Source of the DNA: a virus
IMG/VR virus record: IMGVR_UViG_3300030329_004065
Coordinates: 1-26,805 of that record
Direction: 5' to 3' (one strand)
Length of the DNA stretch: 26,805 nucleotides
In this document: in pieces, positions 1 to 9,656 of the stretch
How the letters are laid out: every line of letters begins with the position of its first letter
Position numbering within the stretch: position 1 is the first letter of the stretch
Made by a program: the position numbers and the translations under genes
Notes under the pieces: generated by a model
Told to the model about the DNA's origin: nothing
The model's database searches: none
What the model saw: the letters and a program-made list of their open reading frames with translations, nothing else

Positions 1-1810
1 CAGGTGCATTAGTCCAATTAAGCCCTTGACTAAATGATTCAGCGTTAGTGGCACCATCTATATCCGCACCAAATCTCCCTGCTATAGCACTTTGAGCAAT
101 CACTGTATCTGACTCAGCCATTATATTTAAATAGAAGTTTTTAATACTACTACCGCTATTGTTACTTATTTGTGGTAAATATAATTCTACTTCTTCTGAT
201 GCTGGTATTGTTATAACTGTAGTTATACCCATTTCATCCCCGTCTGGATCAGCTAACGAATCCTCCCACTGTATTAAGTTTCTAAAAGTATTAACAGAAC
301 CGTCACCTAAAGATCTACCAGTGGTGAAATCTTCAATATCAACTTCTTGTATTTCCGCTCTAAACTTAGCGCCTTCCATTCCTTGTATTCTTAAGAATTG
401 ATCTCCAGTCCCGTTAGCATTACCAGTCAATGGGATCATCCAAGCAGAATCAGATAAACCGTCTGGATTTTCAACTTGAATTAAGTTTGCGTTTTCTAAG
501 TCCATCTCATCCCAAAGATTATCTACACCAAGAGATATGTTGGTTATAACGTAACCACCTTGAAGCAGCGGAGCCGCTGTTAAAAATCCACTTAAACTTA
601 AATCATTATTAACATTAAATTTGGCTGAGTTCATATCAGCAAGTTCATGCCAAAAGACACCATCACTAATATTACCAAACTCTTCAAGTTCTGACGTATT
701 GGGATATTTAAACCACCACTCTCTTTCCCAAGTTCTCGTTAAGTGATTTTTATTATTTGCTACGTACGCAACAGTGAATTCTGGAACTGTAGGGTCCCAT
801 GGAGCAGAAGCTGTGCTACTATATTTGTAATGAGAACCCGCTAAAATACTCTGTAAACCTGTGTTACTATCAGAAGCGGCTTCAGCTGTTTCAAATTCCT
901 GATCATCTTTAGCTCTTAGTTGATGGCAAGCTAATGCTAGATATTCCATTCCACCATCGCTATGCTTCATCTCTTTAGATATAGCAGAAGCTTCGTTAAA
1001 AGAATTAAACGCGTCATTAGGGGATCTATGTACAAATCCGTACTTACCTTGAGAAGCTGATGGAATAAGACTACTTCCTATAGCGGTGTTTTCTACATCA
1101 GTATCTATCTCAACTTTTATAGTACCTATCTTAGTCCACTGACCAACATCAACTGTCTTACGAACATATATAATATCATCTTTCTTGTTAAAATCGTTAC
1201 TTAGATTATGGTTACTACTTGATGGTACAGGTGTGGTTTTCCCATTAAAATCATCATTTAAAGGATCCGCAACACCACCCGCAGTGAAGGGAGTAAAAGT
1301 TACTTTACCAACACCTTCTTTACCCGCAAAACTTAAGTCAGTGTTTTCGCCGCTACTAGTATCAAAAAAAGTAAACTCTCCACCTCTTTCTTGATATTTA
1401 AAATCTGTTCTCAAAGCTAGTATAACGTCTCTAGAGGTTTGTAACATAGCTCTCCCACCTATATCCACTTTTATAACAGTATCTTGATTAATTGTAAAAC
1501 TATCATCTATATCAACAATAATCTCAACTTTATTATCTAAGTTGTATGGATCATTAGGTATAGTATCTTGCAAGGTAATACCTAAACCACCCGCACCACT
1601 ACCAGAAGCAATACCCGCAATATCTTCAGCTGGTAGTAAATACGTTTTATCTTCAAAGTCGCTTGCCTTGACAGCATAAACAAGACCTTCCTGAGTATTA
1701 TCAGGTTCTATATATAACTTTATATGGTTAGGAGCAATATTATTCTGGATGTTAGTTAAGCCAGTCTCTAACACATCTTGAACAATGAGACAATCTACTA
1801 ATTCAGCCAT
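1..1810 (-). CDS. large virion structural protein, C-terminus beyond window
   Basis: This reading frame starts at an ATG (1808-1810) and stays open for 603 codons to the left edge, so the C-terminus is missing. It begins MAELVDCLIVQDVLETGLTN. It has long stretches of beta-type, Asp/Asn/Gly-rich sequence, a Trp-rich patch (TRTWEREWWFKYPN, around residue 355), and no signal peptide or membrane segment. I do not recognise the family. It lies 20 nt downstream of the 1904-residue tail protein, in the same direction, and both start with MAEL. In crAss-like podoviruses the genes after the giant muzzle/stabilisation protein encode tail appendages or ejected cargo proteins, so a tail or cargo role is a position-based inference. 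The A/T-rich leader (TAAATTAAAAATTAAATAGC) matches the other starts here. The reading frame is secure; the function is not. Confidence 0.85.
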   Translation of the reverse strand, partial: MAELVDCLIVQDVLETGLTNIQNNIAPNHIKLYIEPDNTQEGLVYAVKASDFEDKTYLLPAEDIAGIASGSGAGGLGITLQDTIPNDPYNLDNKVEIIVDIDDSFTINQDTVIKVDIGGRAMLQTSRDVILALRTDFKYQERGGEFTFFDTSSGENTDLSFAGKEGVGKVTFTPFTAGGVADPLNDDFNGKTTPVPSSSNHNLSNDFNKKDDIIYVRKTVDVGQWTKIGTIKVEIDTDVENTAIGSSLIPSASQGKYGFVHRSPNDAFNSFNEASAISKEMKHSDGGMEYLALACHQLRAKDDQEFETAEAASDSNTGLQSILAGSHYKYSSTASAPWDPTVPEFTVAYVANNKNHLTRTWEREWWFKYPNTSELEEFGNISDGVFWHELADMNSAKFNVNNDLSLSGFLTAAPLLQGGYVITNISLGVDNLWDEMDLENANLIQVENPDGLSDSAWMIPLTGNANGTGDQFLRIQGMEGAKFRAEIQEVDIEDFTTGRSLGDGSVNTFRNLIQWEDSLADPDGDEMGITTVITIPASEEVELYLPQISNNSGSSIKNFYLNIMAESDTVIAQSAIAGRFGADIDGATNAESFSQGLNWTNAP

Positions 1811-1830
1811 GCTATTTAATTTTTAATTTA

Positions 1831-4800
1831 TTAAACCTCATCTACTTCTGTTACGGTTAGTGTGTAAGTTTTAACTATAGGCTTACTTACTATGTCTATA
1901 AGGCTAACACCTTGAACTGTAAACTCTTTAGTATCTAAATTACTTAAAGTTGTAGCATCTCCTTTTATATATTCAAACCACTTATTTTCTTTACTTTTAA
2001 ACTCAGGTACACTAGCTTCCTGTAAGTCTGTAGTAAATGAACTAACATACCAACCATCTTTGCTACTTAAGTCGTTGTAATAATTATTATAAGTTAAGCC
2101 ACCATTTGGATCAATATTGTTACTATTAACATCAAGTAAAGTATCTTCCACCCACCCATTAACTCGAGCTTGAGATCCTTCATAGTTCATAGACGTAAAA
2201 CCTTTAACAACTTCGGGGCTTTTGTTAAATAAAACTTCTACAGTAGAAGGAACTGATGCTTCACCGTAAAAACTGTTAGCATCAACTTGTAATGAACCAT
2301 CAAGCGAAACGTCTTCATTGTGATGAGACCATACAGGTTGTGTGCTGCTAGATGTTATTTTACCAGTAAGATATTCATCGTTTATAGATAAGCCAGTTTC
2401 CTGTACAAAAGATTTAAAACTAACCCAACCTTTAGTTTTCTCACTCCAGGAAACGGTTATATCGCTATAATTACTACCTTCAAATCTATTTAAAGATAAG
2501 TTATATTCTCCTTTTATCTCATCAAAACTACCTATCATATGAAGCGTAGAACTTAAGTTGTCTCTAAACCAAGAGATCATACCTACATCTGATATAGGTG
2601 TTAAACCGTCTTGAGATAATCTAAGAACTTTATTTCTTTGCTTATCAGTAAAGTACATTCTATAACCATCAACCGCTAAAGACTCAGGATTTGATGATAT
2701 ACCAAAATCACCTGCGAATGCTTTAGCGTCACCCAAAACAGCGTTAGAAGCTGTGACATTAGAGCTACCATCAGCATTGTATAGAGCATCTTTGTTAGCT
2801 AGTATTTTGAATACTTTATCTTCACAAAAAGCTACAACATTAGTGTCCCTAGTTTTTAAAGCTTGAATCGAACCATAAGAAGGATTTAAGTCTTTAGTTA
2901 TAGGTTGAGCCATGTTAAACTCGTTGAGGTTATTAACTCCACTAGTAGAATTATATATACCTGACCATATCATACCGCTGGCTCTATGCTCTTCACCAAA
3001 TACGTCTAAAGTAGTGGATACTTTAACCCCATTGTCTATTGTTGGTGCATTAAAGTCATCTCTAATTCTATCAGATTCTATACCATTACCAAAAGAGTAA
3101 CAGTTAAACCAACTAAGCGTGACAGGTTTGTTCCATAAATTATAATCTAATCTATAATAACCGGTCTCTGGTGGCTTATCATGATCACCAACAACCCATG
3201 CGGCAGGTTTGTAATTAGAATCAGTCCAATGTGTTAATTCATGCCAATGCTGTATAACTTGGGTTTCAGTTATAGTACCATCGTTGTGGTGAAATTGTAA
3301 TGTATCACCTATTTGAATACCAACTTCATGAACACCCTCTGATCCCACACTTCCTAAACCAACTACATCTCTGACAGCATGTATTACCACGAAACTTCCA
3401 GGTATTTGCAAACCATTTCTCATTACAGTTACTGTTGATTTTAAAGGTATATAGGATTGTATGTTTTCATTTTTTAAATATGTAGGAATCGCGTCTGTAG
3501 CTTCATAGTACAGATCCATACCAACATCTTCTTTAGGCTCTGTTTCCCATATACCATTACCAGAAACGATATCAACACTACCACCTGCGTCGTAATGCAT
3601 TTCAACGAACTCAATAGTACCAATTACACTACCATCGTGAAGCACGGCACTTCTAGGATCCCATTCACCCCATTGCATACCAATTTCTGGATTACCCTTT
3701 TTGTGAAAATAAGTTTTAAACATTTGTCGAACTGCTACCCCAGCTTCAGCATTGTGATCATTAAGATGACCACTAATGCATGTACAACAGCATTTATGGG
3801 CACTATGCCCAGCCCATCTGGGTTTGTGACCAGATATTACATATACTGTTTTAGTAGGGTCTCCAGCAAATCTAAATAACTTACCTTCCTCAGTCATTTT
3901 ATTATAAAACTCCAAGTTTCCACCGGTCTCAAAACCATTATAACCTACAGCGCCCCATTGTATAGCGTTAGCACCAGATGATCCATGGGGATGATCAGAA
4001 TCTTCATGAATACCTTTGTGATCGTTTGGACTATCTTGATCATCTTCTGCGTTACCAGAACCTTCTTCAGAACCTTGCGCATTGTCTATGTATGGCACAC
4101 CTTGACTTCCTCCACCAGCTATAACCGCAGGGCTTGCAGCAAAGTTAGGATGACCATCATACCATCTCCAAAAATCTTTTGTATTAATCCCGGCATTCCC
4201 ACATTCACATGCACCTAAGTCGGTTGGGTACCCAGGGTAACCATAACTTAAACTTATACCATTACTATGACTCCAACTACTACCCGTATAATCAACTCCT
4301 CCTTGTGAACCAGCTGAACCTGGTTGTGGATCAGCCACGGTACTAAAGTCACCCTTGTAAGTGTTGTTAACTCCAGGGTATCCATTAGAAGCCTGACTAG
4401 CAACATAACCATATTGCAACATGTCTACAGTAGCGTACGTTAAGTCATCATCAGTTTCTTCTATAACCTTGCTGGCTAGAATACCATCTTTATATATTTT
4501 AACAAAAAACTTTCCGTCAAACTCTGGTCTATTTTCGACTACAGCGTCTTTAACTTCAAACTCGTACTCATCTATTTCAGAATAATTATTCACCCCTAAA
4601 GCTTGAGCAAACGCTGCTGAGGGTCCAAATGGCTCTATTAAAGTTATGGTGTGATCATTGTCATTCATTCTAGCTATCTTCTTCCATTCAGAAAATCTAA
4701 CAGTACCTCCCTCAATAGCTCTTAACCTACCATAACCTATACCTTTAAATTCTATATTGTTAAACGCAGGTCCATATATATCGTCATCAAAACTAACCAC

Positions 4801-7545
4801 CATACTATCTTGCAAATTTGCATCAGATTGCATAGGTGCACATCCTAATATTTTATTGGTAGTTTTTATGAAATCAGGAGCCTCATTTTTTATAGCTAGT
4901 ATTTTATATCTTGCTTTCTCTAAGACCGGTCTCTCATTACCATGTTCATTTTTAAGTATTAAGTAGGTTTCTATATCCACTTTGTTTCTATCAGAAGATT
5001 GAAACGATAACCATAAATTCCCGTCTTCAGCATGATACCATCTATCCTGAACTAAATTGTAATATTCATTAGAAGTTTCTTTAACGTAGAACTTGTAATA
5101 CTCCATCCAATCAGCTGGGGACGAGTTGCTCCATTTTAATTGAGCTCTAAGTTTATTTAAGCTAGCAGAGTATTGCTTATCTATTTCAACGCTATCTGGA
5201 AACGAACCACCCGGAAATCCAGTTATAGGATCTCTGTCTAATCTTCCACCCAAACCTATAACAGGTGTTTCTCTACCGTACTTATCACCAAATACAACTC
5301 CGATTCTATACTTCCTTATTGATTTCAACGACTTCATTGGGTGTAGAGTGAGTTTAGGGTCTCCTGAAGGAGCTGCCGCTCTTGTGTAAACATCCTCCGA
5401 AGACGTTGGTGTTTTTGCAAATTCACTAGTATACTTTGAGAATTTTCTTACTTTCGCTCTTCCACCTGAATCGTCCGGACGGTGAGGTAAACCAGGGTGG
5501 GGTTGTGACACAAAACTCTGATCAACAAAAACCGATTCATTCACGTCATAGTTTTGTATGTAATTACCGTAAACTATCCTATTACCAGTGACTTCTTGAG
5601 CTAAAGCCTTTCTTGGAACATTATCCCAAGCTCTTAAAGTTTGTGATGATTCAAGAGTTCTATGTATCATTTCAGATGTTATATCTAAAACACCTGAATA
5701 ACTACCATCACCCACACTCTGCCACTCGTAGTTTTTAGATCTCTTTATTGTTTTAACAACATAAACGTTAGGAGATACAGTATCTTTATATAATATATCT
5801 ACTTCTAATACATCATCAGGTCTTAAAGCATCATCTACTATAAAGTCAGTAACTCTAAGCATTCTAATATTATTAACCATACCCAAGTTATGACCTTTCT
5901 TAGGCAGATAATCAAACCTACTAGGTAGAAAAGCTAACTCAGACCACGGCGCAAAAGAAGAATATTCACCATCTTGATATTTATATCTAAAAGAAAATCT
6001 ACCAAACTTCAGTTGAAAGTAAGCTTCCTTCTTGTTTGGTTCGTAGGTTCTAACACTCCAACCTTCATGATCAGGTGGAATATCGGGACTAATAATTTCT
6101 ATTTCTACCTCGTATTGATTACCAATTTCAGTATTAAAATTAGCACTAAGCACTCTTACAACAATAGACATACTATTGCTATACACCTCAAATCTTTGAC
6201 CTTCTGTAAATTCAAACCCAAGACTAGTCCATATTTTAACTTGATCACCGGGCTCCATAACCACACCACCAGGGGAGAAGTTTGAGGTGAATCCCGACGC
6301 ATATGAATCATCGTCCCCCCAAGGAGATGGTAAACTTGCAGACCAAGGTATTAATTCACCTTGTTGTCCTTCATAAAAACCATTCTCATACTTTGACATT
6401 TCTAACTTTGGAGAGGTTCTTGGAGCTCTTCTTATAACAGTAACATGATCTTGTATAACACCATCTTCGCTATCTATATCTATACTTCCAAGATTTTTTA
6501 AGGTAGGTTGATTAACGTCAGGATCATTTATCATTAAGTTAGTGTGCACGTCAAACCCACCAACACAACCAGCTTTACTTCTTTTAATATTTATTTTTCT
6601 AGGTTCTCCATTGTTATCTGTCCAAAATAATAAATCACCAGCGTTACCACCGGGTATTATATTTATTCCCGTTATAGGACTTTTACAGGAATGAAAGACT
6701 TTTTCTGGGTATTCATAAGATTTGTACGTACTGAAATTTAACGCTCTACCTACTTCTTTACGACTAGCGCGTGTATCACGTGCGGCGTAAGCTAAGAACG
6801 CTACAGCACTACCCGTAACACCTACAACATGCCTATCGAAATGTATTCTAGTCGTCACTAGATCATCCAAACCTTCTACCCTTAAAACCTTCAATTCAGA
6901 ACCTAATCCGTTATCCACAACAGTAGATGGACTATATTTAGATAGCAGTGGATTTGTTAGAGCATCATAAAACTGTATTTGCATCCCAGCTCTAATATTC
7001 TCTACTATAGTCCTTTGGTCACAACTAATATCTATATAATGAAACGGAACAGTTGACGAGCAATTCACGGTGTTATTACTATCTCTTATAGTGCCAATTG
7101 AAGCTATTGGAGCTTCTACTCTCCAGACATCTATGGCTACTGGTTGTATAGTTTTGTTAACATTGCTATACTCGATAATCATATCTTTGTATAGCTTAAT
7201 CTTATTTACGATCGTAGCATCTATATCAAATCTTCCAACAGTAAAATCAGCCTTATCTATAGAAGGTGAAGCTACAAAGAAGTAAGCTTTATTCGATCTT
7301 TCATCTGTGACAGAACCAACATGAATACTTTTATCGCCGATCCAATTAACCGTAGGATCAATATCAGCGCTAGCTCCGACTCTACCTTTAGTGCCATAGA
7401 GATTCTGCAATGCTCCTACATCGCTATCACCTGACGTTCTAATTTCTATATTTAAAGCATCTCTATATTCACCTTGAGGAACAATTCTCTCGTCGAGATC
7501 TTTATTCATCTTTCCTCCAGCAAATGTATGTCTTAACTCCGCCAT
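1831..7545 (-). CDS. giant tail protein (muzzle/stabilisation-type)
   Basis: This 1904-residue protein is by far the largest product in the window. Its N-terminus (MAELRHTFAGGKMNKDLDER, then a segment reading IVPQGEYRDALNIEIRTS) resembles large tail-hub proteins annotated as 'stabilisation' or muzzle proteins in Bacteroidota podoviruses, as far as I recall them. The rest is mostly beta-rich and aromatic-rich, with no signal peptide or membrane helix. An unusual Cys/His-rich insert lies around residues 1105-1260: GACECG with C1113 and C1115, several DHxxH-type clusters, and AHKCCCTCISGH with C1252, C1253, C1254 and C1256. The gene begins 5 nt after the 421-residue adaptor gene stops, which fits assembly at the distal end of the portal-ring tail. 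The function is inferred from position, size and N-terminal resemblance. A tail-spike or hub protein of another family is the alternative. Confidence 0.8.
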   Translation of the reverse strand: MAELRHTFAGGKMNKDLDERIVPQGEYRDALNIEIRTSGDSDVGALQNLYGTKGRVGASADIDPTVNWIGDKSIHVGSVTDERSNKAYFFVASPSIDKADFTVGRFDIDATIVNKIKLYKDMIIEYSNVNKTIQPVAIDVWRVEAPIASIGTIRDSNNTVNCSSTVPFHYIDISCDQRTIVENIRAGMQIQFYDALTNPLLSKYSPSTVVDNGLGSELKVLRVEGLDDLVTTRIHFDRHVVGVTGSAVAFLAYAARDTRASRKEVGRALNFSTYKSYEYPEKVFHSCKSPITGINIIPGGNAGDLLFWTDNNGEPRKINIKRSKAGCVGGFDVHTNLMINDPDVNQPTLKNLGSIDIDSEDGVIQDHVTVIRRAPRTSPKLEMSKYENGFYEGQQGELIPWSASLPSPWGDDDSYASGFTSNFSPGGVVMEPGDQVKIWTSLGFEFTEGQRFEVYSNSMSIVVRVLSANFNTEIGNQYEVEIEIISPDIPPDHEGWSVRTYEPNKKEAYFQLKFGRFSFRYKYQDGEYSSFAPWSELAFLPSRFDYLPKKGHNLGMVNNIRMLRVTDFIVDDALRPDDVLEVDILYKDTVSPNVYVVKTIKRSKNYEWQSVGDGSYSGVLDITSEMIHRTLESSQTLRAWDNVPRKALAQEVTGNRIVYGNYIQNYDVNESVFVDQSFVSQPHPGLPHRPDDSGGRAKVRKFSKYTSEFAKTPTSSEDVYTRAAAPSGDPKLTLHPMKSLKSIRKYRIGVVFGDKYGRETPVIGLGGRLDRDPITGFPGGSFPDSVEIDKQYSASLNKLRAQLKWSNSSPADWMEYYKFYVKETSNEYYNLVQDRWYHAEDGNLWLSFQSSDRNKVDIETYLILKNEHGNERPVLEKARYKILAIKNEAPDFIKTTNKILGCAPMQSDANLQDSMVVSFDDDIYGPAFNNIEFKGIGYGRLRAIEGGTVRFSEWKKIARMNDNDHTITLIEPFGPSAAFAQALGVNNYSEIDEYEFEVKDAVVENRPEFDGKFFVKIYKDGILASKVIEETDDDLTYATVDMLQYGYVASQASNGYPGVNNTYKGDFSTVADPQPGSAGSQGGVDYTGSSWSHSNGISLSYGYPGYPTDLGACECGNAGINTKDFWRWYDGHPNFAASPAVIAGGGSQGVPYIDNAQGSEEGSGNAEDDQDSPNDHKGIHEDSDHPHGSSGANAIQWGAVGYNGFETGGNLEFYNKMTEEGKLFRFAGDPTKTVYVISGHKPRWAGHSAHKCCCTCISGHLNDHNAEAGVAVRQMFKTYFHKKGNPEIGMQWGEWDPRSAVLHDGSVIGTIEFVEMHYDAGGSVDIVSGNGIWETEPKEDVGMDLYYEATDAIPTYLKNENIQSYIPLKSTVTVMRNGLQIPGSFVVIHAVRDVVGLGSVGSEGVHEVGIQIGDTLQFHHNDGTITETQVIQHWHELTHWTDSNYKPAAWVVGDHDKPPETGYYRLDYNLWNKPVTLSWFNCYSFGNGIESDRIRDDFNAPTIDNGVKVSTTLDVFGEEHRASGMIWSGIYNSTSGVNNLNEFNMAQPITKDLNPSYGSIQALKTRDTNVVAFCEDKVFKILANKDALYNADGSSNVTASNAVLGDAKAFAGDFGISSNPESLAVDGYRMYFTDKQRNKVLRLSQDGLTPISDVGMISWFRDNLSSTLHMIGSFDEIKGEYNLSLNRFEGSNYSDITVSWSEKTKGWVSFKSFVQETGLSINDEYLTGKITSSSTQPVWSHHNEDVSLDGSLQVDANSFYGEASVPSTVEVLFNKSPEVVKGFTSMNYEGSQARVNGWVEDTLLDVNSNNIDPNGGLTYNNYYNDLSSKDGWYVSSFTTDLQEASVPEFKSKENKWFEYIKGDATTLSNLDTKEFTVQGVSLIDIVSKPIVKTYTLTVTEVDEV

Positions 7546-7550
7546 AAACT

Positions 7551-8816
7551 TTACTTAATAGGTTTATTGATACCTCTTAATATTTGAGTAAACTCTTCCA
7601 TCTTAATATTTGAAAGTCTAATTTTAGCCTTCCTAGATTCCGCAAATCTCTCTTTTTTAAATCTCTCTACTACATAATTAGGCATATTAGATTTAGAAGA
7701 TATTATACCATATAGTATCCATTTGTACATAGCTTCCTCCGCAAATTTATGTACAACCATCTCTGCGTCAGTACCCAATCCATCACTTATATAATGAAGA
7801 ACTACTGTATCACCAGCAAGATCACTTCCGAAGTGAATGTATCCAGTTGAATTATCTATATAAAATGTACCATTCTGTTGAGCATGTTGAGGATCTAGAC
7901 CGTATCTTCTACCTCTGTGGTCAGTATTGTGATGATCTAAAGCATCATAATCTTGATTAGTACTTGTTGTATTACTATTTGATTTATATTTAGCCCAAGT
8001 GTCAGATTCTGATTGAGGAACTAAATTGTCACTTGTCTCCGTTCCACCAGCATTTATTATAGTCCTATGTGGACTACCAACAAAAGCAGTACCATTTGTT
8101 GCTTCAGTATAACTAGATACTATATGCTTGTAAGTTATAATTACTTTAGCACCATCTGTTTCAGTGTCAAAAGAACCTGTAGAACTTACAGCTGTAGCCA
8201 CCTTTGTTGCTACTTGAGCAGCAGTATCACTATCTGATACATCAACTCTAACTCTAATAGAACCAGCTGCTACAGGTGCGAAATCCCAAGAGTCGTTTTT
8301 ATCAAGTTGTATAACGTAAGAGTCATCATCAGTTCTATTCAATATAAAGTACGCGGCATCTCCTATGCTAGCACCAGCTAAAAACTCATAACTTATTTTC
8401 CTATAACCATCAGTTGAGAATGTGTATACACCCTCAGCGTCTTGGGTTATTGCTAATGGATTAGAAGTTTTACCCGTTGGGTATAAAATTTTTTCTATAC
8501 CATTACTATCCACTCTAGTTATCTTGGAATAATTAACATAATCTTGTGGTAGTATCATTTTAAGAGTGTTAGGAACTTCTATCTCTTGTGCTTTAAAAGA
8601 TCTAAGTATATCGTAACTAAACTCTTGCAATCCCCTCATAGCATGATATTGAACTTCCATGCGATTACATTTATTTATAATCTTATCCTCCCCGACATGT
8701 ATAAGCATGAAGCCATTTACAATATCATCTAAAGACACGAACTGGTAATTACCATAATTAGCTGAATTACCAGATCCATAATAAGTGTTTTGAGTAGTCG
8801 TTCCTAATAGTCCCAT
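7551..8816 (-). CDS. head-tail adaptor / ring protein with inserted beta module
   Basis: This 421-residue protein lies between the two paralogous ring proteins and the giant tail protein. The N-terminal part (residues 1-145) and the Lys/Arg-rich helical C-terminal part (about 345-421, with KWILYGIISSKSNMPNYVVE) look like a connector or tail-tube subunit. Between them, about residues 148-265, sits a Thr/Ser/Asp-rich beta module with the core VDVSDSDTAAQVATKVATAV. It resembles a module that recurs in phage tail and head-fibre proteins, and here it looks like a surface insertion. The start ATG lies 2 nt after the stop of the upstream 260-residue gene (TAATCATG), suggesting translational coupling. 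The connector role is inferred from order and length; I cannot assign a specific ring. Confidence 0.75.
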   Translation of the reverse strand: MGLLGTTTQNTYYGSGNSANYGNYQFVSLDDIVNGFMLIHVGEDKIINKCNRMEVQYHAMRGLQEFSYDILRSFKAQEIEVPNTLKMILPQDYVNYSKITRVDSNGIEKILYPTGKTSNPLAITQDAEGVYTFSTDGYRKISYEFLAGASIGDAAYFILNRTDDDSYVIQLDKNDSWDFAPVAAGSIRVRVDVSDSDTAAQVATKVATAVSSTGSFDTETDGAKVIITYKHIVSSYTEATNGTAFVGSPHRTIINAGGTETSDNLVPQSESDTWAKYKSNSNTTSTNQDYDALDHHNTDHRGRRYGLDPQHAQQNGTFYIDNSTGYIHFGSDLAGDTVVLHYISDGLGTDAEMVVHKFAEEAMYKWILYGIISSKSNMPNYVVERFKKERFAESRKAKIRLSNIKMEEFTQILRGINKPIK

Positions 8817-8818
8817 GA

Positions 8819-9601
8819 TTAATTATTTTTTGCAACTTCGTTGTTAGCTTCATCTTTCAGTGCCATATCAGATAGTTGAGGTTTTTCAGTGGACATACCA
8901 GCTAAATACAGTATTTTATTAATTAAAGAAGATCTTTCAGATTCATGAAGTTGAAAATCGATAGAACCTCCCGCAGAATACGATACAACACCTGTATTAA
9001 TATTAACAACACTATCCCATTTTGGAGTTGTAGGCTTTTTTATGTAATCTATGCGTGGATTAGCGGTAGGTGTTGGATATAAATACATTTTAACACCATC
9101 ATTTTCTTTGTAGTATATGTGGTCTAAATCTTTCTTTAAAAACACTTTGTTTGTTGAGAAAGCTTTCACCTTAGAAAAGTAACTCTTACTTACCTCTTTG
9201 AATTGTACAGCTGAACTAGCGCCAATGGTATATATGTCTTCAACCCAATATATAGATGACAGAGGATGTGTAACAACGTCAGTTGGATACCCATTAGTTT
9301 TATCTATCTCAACACTAACTACTCTAAAAGGATTCATTCTTTGTTGTACAAGATCTAATTCAGTGTTGTTATCATAATCTTTACTACTGTAGTAGACTAG
9401 TTTATACTCTTCAAGAAGTTTTTCAAATATATCTGACTGAGCTCTTTCTGCTAATACATTAAATTCTACAGGTGTCATATAGCTTCTGCGACCCCTACTA
9501 GATGAAGAAGATCCTTCAAAAGTTGTATCAACTTTCTCTAGATCTTCATTCCTAATAATGTTTAATATTTCTTTATAAACGCTATCTATACTTATCGCCA
9601 T
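8819..9601 (-). CDS. ring/tail tubular protein, paralogue 1
   Basis: This 260-residue protein is a clear paralogue of the next gene upstream (9657-10445). Both start with a short helix (SIDSVYKEILNII here, SVDNVYQQVLAIA there). Both then have Y[MI]TPxEFN, xRAQSDIFE/RKAQNDVFE, xxPFR, YWxExxY and YLYP/FFYP motifs, and a C-terminal helix reading LINKILYLAGMSTEKPQLSD here. A Ser-rich loop (EGSSSSSRGRRS, about residues 29-40) is unique to this copy. Short alpha/beta proteins in tandem between capsid and tail genes fit the stacked connector rings below the portal in crAss-like phages, and the P22 gp4/T7 gp11-like tail tubular role elsewhere. The paralogy is seen directly; the ring role is inferred. 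Confidence 0.8.
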   Translation of the reverse strand: MAISIDSVYKEILNIIRNEDLEKVDTTFEGSSSSSRGRRSYMTPVEFNVLAERAQSDIFEKLLEEYKLVYYSSKDYDNNTELDLVQQRMNPFRVVSVEIDKTNGYPTDVVTHPLSSIYWVEDIYTIGASSAVQFKEVSKSYFSKVKAFSTNKVFLKKDLDHIYYKENDGVKMYLYPTPTANPRIDYIKKPTTPKWDSVVNINTGVVSYSAGGSIDFQLHESERSSLINKILYLAGMSTEKPQLSDMALKDEANNEVAKNN

Positions 9602-9656
9602 ATTAATTTATTTAAAAGGTTATCGTATTAGGATAGCCTTATATTATGTAGACATA

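Noticed and set aside
3595-6285. Plus-strand open frames opposite the giant tail gene (3595-3879, 3985-4218, 4757-4966, 5974-6285)
   Set aside because: They lie antisense within a continuous, well-structured 1904-codon gene and have Ser/Thr/Cys-rich shadow composition.
9616-9640. Hairpin between the two ring-protein genes (AAGG.TATC/GATA.CCTT)
   Set aside because: It has an A-C mismatch in the sense (minus) RNA, a weak stem, and no T-run; not a convincing terminator.
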